DNA of 64,000 nucleotides, taken from NCBI RefSeq assembly GCF_963924675.1, contig NC_089220.1, positions 167,324,761 to 167,388,760 of the forward strand. The letters run 5' to 3'. A program made the translations under genes and the position numbers. Shown here piece after piece: positions 51,885 through 60,954 of this stretch (position 1 is the stretch's first letter; each line of letters starts with the position of its first letter). The notes under the pieces are model-generated. The model was not told the origin of the DNA. It was given only the letters and a program-made list of their open reading frames with translations, and ran no database searches. This DNA comes from Phocoena phocoena. Lineage: Eukaryota; Chordata; Mammalia; Artiodactyla; Phocoenidae.

Positions 51885-51993
51885 TTGGTAGTGATGGCAT
51901 CACGGGTGTTTGCATATGTCCAAACTCATCAAATTGTACACATTTAATATGTACAGTTCTCTGCATATCAATTACACCTCAACAAAGCTGGCT
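51885..51993 (+). mobile_element. Old L1 3' terminus
   Basis: GTTTGCATATGTCCAAACTCATCAAATTGTACA and CATATCAATTACACCTCAACAAAGC are the end of an old L1M-type element. Confidence 0.7.
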
Positions 51994-52014
51994 TAAATTT
52001 TTTTTTTAATTTGT

Positions 52015-52500
52015 ACATACATGAATGTTCATAGCAGCATTATCCATGATAGCCAAAAATTGGAAACAACCCAAATGTCCATCAATTGATAATGTATAAA
52101 CAAAATGTGGTATACCCACAAAATGAAATGCTATTCATCAATAAAAAGGGATAAAGCGTTGATACATGTGACAACTTGTACAAACCTTGAAAACCTTATG
52201 CCAAGGAAGCCAGATAAAAAAGGCCACATATTATACGATTCCATTTATGTGAAATGTCTGGAATAGACAGCTCTAAAGAGACAGAAAGTGGGTTAATGGT
52301 GCTGTGGGCTGGGGAAAAAGGGGTATGGAAGTGACTGCTTCCTGGGTTCAAGGTTTCTTTTGGGGGTGATGAAAATATTCTGGAATTAGATGGTGGTGAT
52401 GATTGTGCAACCTCATGAATATACTAAAAAACACTGATCTGTATAGTTAAAAATTGAGAATTTTATGGTATGTGAATTATATTTCAATAACTAATTTAAA
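52015..52500 (+). mobile_element. Old L1 3' end
   Basis: CATAGCAGCATTATCCATGATAGCC, ACCCAAATGTCCATCAATTG and ATTGAGAATTTTATGGTATGTGAATTATATTTC mark the 3' end of an L1M-type element, sense to GPR158 and without coding frames. Confidence 0.85.
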
Positions 52501-52504
52501 ACAT

Positions 52505-52660
52505 TATTGAGGAGCTTTACTAAGCACTGTTCTATATCCTAGAATAAGAGTAGTGAACAGATATAAATCTGTGCTCTCATGGTACTTATATTCTGGTGGA
52601 AGAGAGGAGGAAACAGAAAAGATAAACAAAATAAATATTTAAAATAGTATTTCAGATAGG
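52505..52660 (-). mobile_element. L2 LINE 3' fragment
   Basis: TATTGAGGAGCTTTACTAAGCACTGTTCTATATCC and AATCTGTGCTCTCATGGTACTTATATTCTGG follow the antisense L2 end. Confidence 0.65.
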
Positions 52661-52778
52661 GATAAGCATTAAGAAAAAAATCATAAAGCAGGAAATGGAC
52701 AATATCTGACAGATAACTGTCTCTTAAACTCATGATAATATCTAAGACTTTGCTCAAGAAACATAATTTCATTCTTAT

Positions 52779-53000
52779 GGGCTTCCCTGGTGGCGCAGTG
52801 GTTGAGAGTCTGCCTGCCGATGCAGGGTTCACGGGTTCGTGCCCCAGTCCGGGAAGATCCCACATGCCGTGGAGCGGCTGGGCCCGTGAGCCATGGCCGC
52901 TGAACCTGCGAGTCCAGAGCCTGTGCTCCACAACGGGAGAGGCCACAACAGTGAGAGGCCCGCGTACCACAAAAAAAAAAAAAAAAAGAAAGAAAAAAAA
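52779..53000 (+). mobile_element. Young CHR-type tRNA-Glu SINE, sense
   Basis: Head GGGCTTCCCTGGTGGCGCAG, then the CHR body and an A-rich tail. ATAATTTCATTCTTAT is duplicated without mismatch at 52763-52778 and 53001-53016. The long tail and perfect 16-base duplication indicate a fairly recent insertion. Confidence 0.96.
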
Positions 53001-53511
53001 ATAATTTCATTCTTATAAATAACCTCCAGTAGCATGTGAGATTTTGGGGGACCAGGACTCTATTTTCGTCACCCTTATGGCCTTAAGTTTATGGCACATG
53101 TGGCTCCCACAAACATAAATAGAAGAGTGAGGGGAAAGTTCATCAGTTCCTGTGGTTTCTCAGCCGGTCCCAAATACAAAAGATTCATTATTACTTAAAC
53201 AGAGAACTACCATCTCACATGTTATCTCCAGTTTGTGTTTACCTGCCTAGCTGAATATTTTAACAATAGTTGACATTAAAATATCTCTGTGTCTCTGTAT
53301 CAAAGGGCAACCTGTTCTGTTTTTTTTTCTTTTATTATATTTTGTTTTTTTAAGTATCACATGTCTTTATAGACAGTGCCTAATAGTACAGAGGGTAAAA
53401 GATTTGTCAAGAGTCACACAAATTAAGTGGAAGGCCCCCTGTCACATGTATATTTTGGAAGTCTAATCTATTTGGATTACTGCTACATTTCTTATCATGA
53501 GATTCGCTACT

Positions 53512-54010
53512 TTTTTTTTTTTTTTAACACTAGGTCCTTGTTGGTTATCTATTTTAAATATAGCAGTGTGTACCTGTGAATCCCAAACTCCCAATCTATC
53601 CCTCCCTCCCGCCCTTCCCCTCGGTAACCATAAGTTCAGTCTCTAAGTCTGTGAGTCTGTTTCTGTTTTGTAAATAAGTTCATTTGTGTCATTTTTTTTA
53701 ACTGCACATATAAGCGACATCATATGATATTGGTCTTTTTCTGACTTGCTTCACTAAGTGTGATAATCTCTAGGTCCATCCATGTTGCTGCAAATGGCAT
53801 TATTTCATTCTCTTTAATGGCTGGGTAGTATTCCATTGTATACATGTACAACATCTTCTTTATCCATTCATCTGTCGATGGACATTTAGGTTGTTTCCAT
53901 GTCTTGGCAATCGTAAACAGTGCTGCAGTGAACATTGGGTGTGTATGTATCCTTTTGAACATGTTTTTCTCTGGATATATGCCCAGGAGTGGGACTGCTA
54001 TTTTTAGTTT
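53512..54010 (-). mobile_element. L1 3' end, antisense
   Basis: A T-rich start, then CTCTAGGTCCATCCATGTTGCTG, GGCTGGGTAGTATTCCATTGTATAC and TGGATATATGCCCAGGAGTGGGACTGCT are the antisense ORF2 end and 3' UTR. A broken ORF2 C-terminal frame lies at 53720-53962. Confidence 0.9.
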
Positions 54011-54354
54011 TTTAAAACCTGTTCATTATTTAAAGAAATATTTTACCTGATGACAAGCTAGGAGAAGAGAACCCAAGTTCTCTCAATTTTCATAGGACAA
54101 TCACTTGGTTTATATGTTGTGTGAAATGTGGCTGGATACTTTTGATTTTTCCTGCTCTCCATCATTTACCCAATTCATTCTTCCTCACTTTTCCACTTGA
54201 AGAAGAGTAGAGATAGCAAGAGTACATGAAACTGAAAAGTAGCAAAAGACTACATGAAGATAATGAAAATATATCAAAATGCAATGAAGGAGGAACCTGA
54301 GAGTAATGATGAGCTTAAGAAAAAAAATCTATAATTTCAGTGAATCTTTGAATT

Positions 54355-54490
54355 TTAAACTCAGATACCATCCAGCGCAAGCCCTTTAGGCTAAGAGGAC
54401 ACTGTGCTCCCGAGAGGTTCCATGGTCTGGTTAAGATCCCACTGACAACAGAGTCGAGGCTGGAATTCAGATCTCCTGTGCCCTGAGTTT
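54355..54490 (-). mobile_element. MIR-like fragment
   Basis: GAGAGGTTCCATGGTCTGGTTAAGATCCCAC and GTCGAGGCTGGAATTCAGATCTCC resemble the antisense MIR head. It lies about 550 bases upstream of the exon at 55037. Confidence 0.5.
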
Positions 54491-55036
54491 TGAAAGTCGT
54501 GTTTTTGAAGCTCTGTGTGACAAACTGAAAGTCATATTCCTGTGATCAGTCCAGTTGTGCCCATAGATGAAATACAGCCTCCTCTGTGTAAAGTGAAATG
54601 ACATGATAACACACCACCTCTCAAAAAAATATTCCCATTCAGCTGCCAGTGGGTCTAAATTGCTACTCTTAGAGTACAGTGTACTAAGAGTACCCTAAGA
54701 GAACATTTCTTTGGATTCTTCTACTTATTTTCATTTTCAAAATGCAAATATCGTTGAAGAGGAATAATGTGAGTTAACCCTTGGAACCTGGAAAAAAGAC
54801 AAGAATGAAAATAGGAGTCAAAGAGGGAACCAGGTGTTAATGTTGCCTCACTAAGTGCTCTAGCATGTAAGGTGGGAAACAAAACACACATATGGCAGCA
54901 AATATTTTGTAAAGAGTTCAGTGAATGAATTTATCTAAGCTGAAGAAATGATGTAACAGTAGAACCTTCAGAAAAGTATTATGTTGTGTCCTACGGTGGA
55001 CTAATGTCTACAGCTCATATTGAATTTCTATTGCAG

Positions 55037-55183
55037 TTTTCACATTCAAGCAATAACCCACGAGACGACATTGCTACAGAAGCGTACGAAGATGAGTTAG
55101 ACATGGGCCGATCTGGATCCTACCTGAACAGCAGTATCAATTCAGCCTGGAGTGAGCACAGCTTGGATCCAGAAGACATTCGG
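55037..55183 (+). CDS. GPR158: GPR158 exon: membrane-proximal cytoplasmic tail
   Basis: The exon has 49 whole codons, phase 0 at both ends. It starts FSHSSNNPRDDIATEAYEDE and ends HSLDPEDIR. It is the acidic, Ser-rich segment linking TM7 to the following helix that contacts RGS7-Gbeta5. The acceptor is TTCTATTGCAG at 55036 and the donor is CGG|GTAATA at 55183/55184. Because both junctions are phase 0, skipping this exon would keep the frame and remove only this linker. Retaining the following intron would instead add about 31 residues from VIPVFLLFCF and stop at 55277-55279. Confidence 0.94.
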
Positions 55184-55951
55184 GTAATACCAGTATTTCT
55201 TCTTTTCTGTTTTAGATTAGACCCGTTCATACAGGCTCGCACGTGTGGGTCGATGTTCATGTGTGCTTCTTTGTGTTAGAGAGCATGTGTGTTTGTGTAA
55301 GAACTGAAGGCATCACATGCAGTTAATCCAGTTCTAAAACATAGAATCACAGTATAAGTTAGGCCACACAGGCCAGTCTTGATAGTCTTAACTGACTTAT
55401 TGGACACCATGATGATGAACTGGTTGTACATGTCCCATGATGACGGTTTATGAGATCTTGCTGATGGGAAACTAGGATAGATCTGTGAGCAGAGAGTGTG
55501 AATTATTTAAAATAATCTGTGACAATATATCAGCATTTGGAGGAAGAAGATGCTTTTGTATTTGATGGTCTGTTGTACACTAATTTAACATTAGGTGTAA
55601 TTTTATCAGTGGCTACATGATGCTTCCCATATTGTTCAGGGATATGGTTTCTCAGTAGACAACAGGCTGTGTTTTGTCATGGTCCAGGCTCAGCCTGGTC
55701 CACGCAATTCACAAGTTCAAAGTGCCTGTTGCATGAAGCAAGTGCAGAATGCAGGAGTTCACGTCTTGAAGTTCAAACGCTGTGTGAAACGAGATACAGA
55801 GGAATCAGAAAGTGAGAGTGGGGGGAAAGTTGATGAGCAGAGATGTTAGGAGGAGCTCCGTTCATTGACTTCACGTTACAGTTAGTGATGTGAGCCGGCC
55901 CAAACGCTAAATTCCGCACCTCTTTGAATCTGCTCTTGTTATGTATGGCAG
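55184..55951 (+). other. GPR158: GPR158 last intron, 768 bases
   Basis: This is a short GT-AG intron of phase 0 without any recognisable repeat. Its small size makes retention plausible; the retained reading frame stops at 55277-55279. Confidence 0.9.
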
Positions 55952-57433
55952 GACGAGCTGAAGAAACTCTATGCCCAGTTGGAAATCTATAAGAGGAAGA
56001 AGATGATCACAAATAATCCCCACCTCCAGAAAAAGCGGTGCTCGAAGAAGGGCTTAGGCCGTTCCATCATGAGGCGGATCACCGAGATCCCGGAGACGGT
56101 CAGCCGTCAGTGCTCCAAGGAGGACAAGGACGCGTTGGACCACGGCGTGGCCAAGGGCGCCGTCCCGGGCAGGAGGAACCCGCCGGAGGCTGCGGGCGGC
56201 GCCGGGAAGCCCAAGGAGGAGTCCCTGCGGAACCGAGTCTTCTCGCTCAAGAAATCGCACAGCACGTACGAGCACGTGCGGGAGCAGCCGGGCAGCCCGG
56301 GCAGCCCGCCTGCCCCGAGCCGGGAGGAGGAGGCGGCGGCCACGGACGACTCTGCGCTGGGGTCCCCGGCGGGAACGAACCGACCGCGAGCCCTGCAAGA
56401 CGACAGCCAGGCCGTGTCCACCGAGTCCGTGCCTCTGGTGTGTAAGTCGGCCAGCGCCCACAACCTCAGCTCGGAGAAGAAGCCCGGGCCGCCCCGCACA
56501 TCCGTCTTACAGAAGTCCCTCAGCGTCATCGCCAGTGCCAAAGAGAAGACGCTCGGATTGGCCGGGAAAACCCAGGCGTCCGGCGTGGAGGAACGGGCCA
56601 AAGCCCAGAAAGCTCTGCCGAGAGAGAAAGAGACAAACAGAAAATACTCAAATTCAGATAACGCAGAGACTCAAGACTCTGCCCCCTCAAACTCCAATCA
56701 TTCAGAGGAGCCAAGAAAACCTCCGAAATCTGGGATCATGAGGCAGCAAAGGGCCAACCCCCCCACTGCCAGTTCCGACCTGAGTCCAGGCACCCCCCAG
56801 ATGAAGGACAGCTTTGACATAGGGGAGGTGTGCCCCTGGGAGATCTACGACCTGACCCCCGGTCCTGTGCCTTCAGAATCAAAAGTTCAAAAGCACGTAT
56901 CGATTGCGGCTTCTGAAATGGAGAAAACCCCAAGTTTTTCCTTAAAGGGGAAATCTCATCCCAAGCCTAAGGCAGCTGAACTATGTCAGCAGTCCAATCC
57001 GAAGAGCATAGACAAAGCTGAGGTGTGCCCTTGGGAGAGCCAAGTTCAGCCCCTCTTTGAAGATGAGAAGTGTGTGATTTCCAAGACTCAGGTTCCCCCA
57101 GGAAGAGCTCAAGGGGAGAATGGCGGCCAGCACTCTGCAGCCAGTGTGTGTGCTGGGCAGTGTGAAGAACTGCCTCCCAAAGCCGTAGCATCAGAAGTGG
57201 AGAATGAAAACCTCAACCAACTAGGAGACCAGGAGAAAAAGACATCTTCCTCTGAGCAAAATGTGCCTGACTCATATAACTCAAGTAATAACTTTCAGCA
57301 ACCCTTAACATCACGAGCTGAGGTCTGTCCCTGGGAGTTTGAGACCCCAGATCAACCAAATGCTGAAAGAAGTGTAGCTTTCCCTGCCTCTTCTGCTTTA
57401 AGTGCAAATAAGATCGCAGGGCCTCGGAAATAA
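55952..57433 (+). CDS. GPR158: GPR158 last coding exon: RGS7-binding helix and long tail with three VCPWE motifs
   Basis: This exon encodes 493 residues and a TAA stop. The acceptor is ATGTATGGCAG at 55951. The first part, DELKKLYAQLEIYKRKKM and the following basic RSIMRRITEIPE region, is the helix and basic segment after TM7 used in RGS7-Gbeta5 docking in this family. The rest is predicted to be disordered and rich in Ser, Pro, Glu and Lys. VCPWE motifs occur at 56828-56842, 57023-57037 and 57323-57337; in GPR158 and GPR179 such motifs are reported to bind G-alpha-o. The segment 56100-56460 is very GC-rich and looks diverged from the human tail I remember, while ESVPLVCKSASAHNLSSEKK just after is well conserved. 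The stop at 57431-57433 falls after GPRK. The next codons, GAG GTC TGG GAT AAT TTT AAA GTG TAG, look like the original C-terminus, so the protein is probably slightly shortened in this animal. Confidence 0.95.
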   Translation, partial: DELKKLYAQLEIYKRKKMITNNPHLQKKRCSKKGLGRSIMRRITEIPETVSRQCSKEDKDALDHGVAKGAVPGRRNPPEAAGGAGKPKEESLRNRVFSLKKSHSTYEHVREQPGSPGSPPAPSREEEAAATDDSALGSPAGTNRPRALQDDSQAVSTESVPLVCKSASAHNLSSEKKPGPPRTSVLQKSLSVIASAKEKTLGLAGKTQASGVEERAKAQKALPREKETNRKYSNSDNAETQDSAPSNSNHSEEPRKPPKSGIMRQQRANPPTASSDLSPGTPQMKDSFDIGEVCPWEIYDLTPGPVPSESKVQKHVSIAASEMEKTPSFSLKGKSHPKPKAAELCQQSNPKSIDKAEVCPWESQVQPLFEDEKCVISKTQVPPGRAQGENGGQHSAASVCAGQCEELPPKAVASEVENENLNQLGDQEKKTSSSEQNVPDSYNSSNNFQQPLTSRAEVCPWEFETPDQPNAERSVAFPASSALSANKIAGPRK

Positions 57434-57460
57434 GAGGTCTGGGATAATTTTAAAGTGTAG
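57434..57460 (+). pseudogene. GPR158: Cut-off C-terminal codons of GPR158
   Basis: Directly after the TAA the same frame reads EVWDNFKV and then TAG. As I remember it, human GPR158 ends GPRKEEIWDSFKV, so the TAA sits where a Glu codon stood (GAA to TAA, one base). The remnant is still very similar to the human peptide, so the stop is either recent, a sequencing error, or subject to readthrough. Confidence 0.75.
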
Positions 57461-57679
57461 CATCCCCAGAAAGAAAAGGAGAAGGAAGAAACGCTGAATT
57501 CGCTATAAGACAGAAGATACAGGATCACAAATTCCCAAGGAGTATTGGTCAGTCAAGGGAAATGTGAAAGGGAGGGGTGGAAGAAAACATAGGAGGCCAG
57601 GGCAACGTGGTAATGGAGAAGTTAGACTGGCCAGGAAAGTCTTGCCCCAGGGAACACTGGGAAAATCCTTACACTTTAG

Positions 57680-57844
57680 CATATGTTTGGGGGAAGTAGC
57701 CCTCAATGTCTGCCCCTGATCAATACTTACCCTTGGGACTTCGAAGATCCCAATCAAGGCAAACCAGAAGACACAGAAGAGGGACGAGATTTTGCAAAGG
57801 ACAGGAAGGTATTGACGTATGTAACCGAAATTCTAAGTAGCTGA
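57680..57844 (+). pseudogene. Possible relict fourth PWE repeat in the 3' UTR
   Basis: This is an open segment of 54 codons with a TGA, in exactly the reading frame of the GPR158 tail but separated from it by several stops, the last a TAG at 57677-57679. Its core, PWDFEDPNQ at 57731-57757, matches PWEFETPDQ of the third VCPWE repeat with six identical residues and three conservative changes. The V and C before PW are not kept (the residues are T and Y). It then continues with the acidic GKPEDTEEGRDF and DRKVLTYV. It could be a remnant of an older, longer tail or a decayed duplication. Chance is less likely but cannot be excluded. Confidence 0.5.
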
Positions 57845-58595
57845 CTAAAAAGAACTTACTTTACCTATTTAACCTTGATAGCACTGCTAACTTAATGCAT
57901 CCAAAAATATCTTTTATATTAATGATTGCTTTCATTTTCTTATAAATGTCTGTTTCAGTACATTGTTGTGTCTCATTCCAGCATTCCAGATTGTATAATT
58001 TTTGCAAATAACTTTGATATTATGTGACACAACACATTTATGCAATCTGCAGCTACTCGATTGTTATTGCAACTTCCAGAATACCTGCTATCTATCAACT
58101 TTAGTTGATTCTTGAAGTACAGTACGCTTTCTCTGGCTTGGGAAGCCATAACTGTTATGATAAAACCTTTTAGTTTTGGCTGTGGTTTATATATTGTGAA
58201 TTTGGATTTGACTCTATTATTTCACATCATGGTTTGTTATACTGTCTTAATAAGGGTTTTTTATACAAGTTGAGTTTCTTGTTTTGCACTTCCTGTTAGG
58301 ACTCAGAAGCTTTATTAATATTGGAGATCAAGTGGTCCTACTTAGTCATACATCTCATTAAGTTAAGGACAACTTATCCATTGTTTGTTCAAAGTCAGGG
58401 ATAGATAATGCCTTCATTCCAATTAATTGTCCCTTTTAACTCTTTCAGGATTTCATACTTAGCAGCATTTCGTAAGGAAGGAAGAAGCTAAGAGTGAGAA
58501 AAATATACTGTGCATTATTATTACCATTGGCAAGGGAAGACTCTGGGAATGGCAAGAGAATTAGAGTACTGCAGAGCCAGGGGATTTGCCTTTAA

Positions 58596-58601
58596 AATAA
58601 A
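58596..58601 (+). terminator. GPR158: Possible proximal poly(A) signal
   Basis: AATAAA occurs in TTTAAAATAAAGAC about 1.16 kb after the stop codon. The flank lacks a clear GT-rich element, so use is doubtful. Confidence 0.25.
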
Positions 58602-60229
58602 GACAGAAAGGGAGCTCCCAATAGCACTTTCAAGGGATTATATTTTTCAAGAGAAAAATTATTATAGCATCAAGATCATTATATGGATATATTTTTATTA
58701 TGTATACTAAATATATAATATTTTACATTACCTTAAACTACTTATTCTCATAAACTCTTATTCATTGCTTCAGGCAGGGGTAGAACTTGCTGGGCTTGAA
58801 TCCCAAAGAGGTTTATAACCAGAGTTACTCAAAGCCTATGAGGCAGTGTGGGCTCTTCATTCTTCCAAGCCCTGCAAATGGCCTAGGTGAGCTACCAGGC
58901 TCAAAATTCCAAATGTCGGGGTTATTTGCAAGGCACAGCAGCTCCCAAAGCATGTTTCATAAAACGTATCGCATTCCACACTGATCACCTGGCACAGCCA
59001 TCCGAAGCTACTGATTTAGCCCTACTGATGTGATCATGCAAAGAGATTCCATCGCAAAACTCAGTCTCATTTTATTTTAAGGTGAATCACTTAAAAATAG
59101 AACCCAGACTTCCTTTCTCTCACGCTAAATGCTGAAGTATCACGGCTTGTTCGGCCAGAACATTTATAGCTTAAATAACTGTTTTTCATTTTCTGAGCAG
59201 CAAGGAGAACGTGCTAGGAGGGTAGCAGTTGAGAAAAGGGCATCAGAAGGTGGATACGGGGCTGTTCTTAGGAATATTACTCTCAGTGGAAGATAAAAAC
59301 TGGGAATTCTCCTATTCATCATCAAAATGTTCCCAGTGATTTGTATTCAGGAGTCACATGCATTTCACCATTTTGCAAAGCTGTGCATAAATCTCCTCAC
59401 CCATTTGCTTGCTTCGTGCATTACTCAGGATGGTGGGGTAGGTTTGAAGAGATGTAGAAATTCTATTTGTTTTTGCTTTCTTCATTTACTTCCTTCTCCG
59501 CTTCCTTTTCAGTCAAAGCCTATCTGTCTACTTAGTGACCTTGGACTACAACTTTAAGGTATAAAGTTGTGAACTTGGTTTGGAGTGTCCAGACCCACCT
59601 ACTTGTTTCCTTTACATCTGAGATCTGTTAGTACTTTACTGACTTTTTCAGAAATAAGCGGTCAGGCATCAGTGACTTTTTACTGCACTTCAGGATGACC
59701 CTGCTAGAGATGTGGCCTAAAGAAGACTTGCCAGTTTCTACCTTAGTACAGTCCATAGAGTCTCTTCCACCAGCATAAATCAGCAAGAGCGCCTGGGCTT
59801 TCCTAGACTTTCATTGCCATTATTTATCACCAAGAGAAGTTTAAATCTTCAATCCTTGAGGTTGTTTTCCCAGATTGATAACAATAAGCGAGTGAAGAAA
59901 CACTATTAAGCTCACAAACATTTGCTAGGTTGTCCTTCTCAGTGCATGTGCAGGCTGCATCCTGTCCTTGTTTTTAAGCCAGGGTTTATAAATAAGTAGA
60001 TTTATACCAATCTTAATAGAACTGTATATTTTATGCAAGAGTTAAACGCTTTACGACATGAATTATAACCCAACCCATTGTAAACGTTGGTGGCCATATG
60101 GATTTGAAACTCGACAGTTCTCTTGTATTTGCTTCCTAGGTCTCTGCATGCAAGTGATGACACAGGTAGGACTGAAAAAAAACACTGCCTCTTGACTTCT
60201 AGCATTTAGCAACCGAGAGATGTAGAGTC

Positions 60230-60235
60230 AATAAA
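60230..60235 (+). terminator. GPR158: Alternative poly(A) signal AATAAA
   Basis: AATAAA lies in GAGTCAATAAAGCTG, about 140 bases before the stronger distal signal. The DNA behind it is CT- and GT-rich (CTGTCAGTCTTTTC), so it may be used as an alternative end. Confidence 0.45.
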
Positions 60236-60368
60236 GCTGTCAGTCTTTTCACTTAATCTGTGGTTCTTCTGAAACTATTATCTGAAACCTACAGCATCCC
60301 ACCACAAAATATTTGGTAAATTTATGTCGTGACGTGTTGCAGCATGTAAATACTTATAACTTCTCTGC

Positions 60369-60374
60369 AATAAA
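60369..60374 (+). terminator. GPR158: Distal poly(A) signal AATAAA
   Basis: AATAAA is followed about 25 bases later by GTGGCGATCTGTGTGTTC, a GT-rich downstream element. Cleavage is expected near 60390-60400. This gives a 3' UTR of about 3 kb. Confidence 0.75.
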
Positions 60375-60640
60375 ACATATTTATATGAAAGCAATTTGTG
60401 GCGATCTGTGTGTTCATCTATCAAAAGTTGAATTCATTTCACCTAACCAACTTTAGGAGGAATCCCATATATCTTTGGCTTTGGTACACTTAGGCGCACA
60501 CATCCCCACACTGCCTATATATAGGAATGTGTGATTAGTCAAATGTGGCCTCACACATGCAGGTAATCATTTGGAGCCAATAAAACCTCTTAGGACTAGT
60601 GGTTTTGATTTAAGGATGCTCTAGCCAAATGGGAACTAAT

Positions 60641-60949
60641 TCAGCTACCTTTTAAATTATTTATTTATTTATTTACTTACTTATTTATTGGCCGCGGCTT
60701 GTGGGTTCTTAGTTCCCCAACCAGGGATCGTACAAGTGCCCCCTGCAGTGAGAGCACAGAGTCCTAACCACTGGACCGGCAGGGAATTCCTCAGCTACCT
60801 TTTTAAAAACTGAAGGTAAGTTGATTTACAATGTTGTGTTCGTTTCTGGTGTACAGCAAAGTGATTCATATATATGTATATATATTCTTTTCCATTGTCG
60901 TTTATTAAAGGATATGGAATATAGTTCCCTGTTCAGCTACCGTTTTAAA
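60641..60949 (-). mobile_element. Nested SINE and L1 insertion at one target site
   Basis: The target TCAGCTACCTTTTAAA appears three times, at 60641-60656, 60791-60807 and, slightly changed, at 60933-60949. Between the first two lies a tRNA-derived SINE (60657-60790, head CACTGGACCGGCAGGGAATTCC). Between the last two lies a short L1 3' end (60808-60932, GTAAGTTGATTTACAATGTTG, GTACAGCAAAGTGATTC). Both are antisense. Confidence 0.9.
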
Positions 60950-60954
60950 TTTAC

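Larger units (their letters stand above)
50667..55036 (+). other. GPR158: GPR158 intron, 4.4 kb
   Basis: This is a GT-AG intron of phase 0. It contains a MIR (51185-51395), two old L1 3' ends (51885-51993, 52015-52500), an L2 end (52505-52660), a young SINE (52779-53000), an antisense L1 end (53512-54010) and a MIR-like piece (54355-54490). Confidence 0.85.
1..60395 (+). other. GPR158: GPR158 gene, 3' half (partial, upstream exons outside window)
   Basis: Six exons on the + strand join without a frame break to encode TM3-TM7 and the complete cytoplasmic tail of GPR158, a neuronal class C GPCR (metabotropic glycine receptor) that recruits RGS7-Gbeta5. Recognition rests on the TM3-to-TM7 sequence, the helix after TM7 beginning DELKKLYAQLEIYKRKKM, and three VCPWE motifs in the tail. 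These features are shared only with GPR179, and the tail length and the three motifs fit GPR158. The joined exons give about 740 residues. If the human protein is 1215 residues, as I recall, the first codon here is near residue 469 and the tail is about eight or nine residues short. Intron phases in order are 2, 1, 2, 0, 0. The gene start, promoter and ligand-binding Cache domain are not in the window. Confidence 0.95.
57434..60395 (+). other. GPR158: GPR158 3' UTR
   Basis: This is AT-rich non-coding DNA from the TAA to the inferred cleavage site, about 2.96 kb. No SINE or L1 insertion is visible in it, unlike the introns, which suggests retention of function. It contains the former C-terminal codons (57434-57460), a possible relict PWE repeat (57680-57844), a possible proximal poly(A) signal at 58596 and two distal signals at 60230 and 60369. 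The end is inferred from the last AATAAA and the GT-rich stretch behind it; no transcript evidence was available. Confidence 0.75.

Noticed and set aside
52779..52900. tRNA gene at the head of the SINE copies
   Set aside because: The heads are tRNA-derived promoters fused to a SINE body and A tail, with degenerate arms. None is a free-standing tRNA.
56107..56601. 164-residue reading frame on the minus strand, and 135-residue frames on both strands, inside the last GPR158 exon
   Set aside because: They are by-products of the GC-rich patch, which lacks stop codons in several frames. The GPR158 frame has clear family motifs; these have none.
55037..57433. Assignment to GPR179 instead of GPR158
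   Set aside because: GPR179 has a much longer tail with many PWE repeats. The three motifs, tail length and TM sequence fit GPR158.
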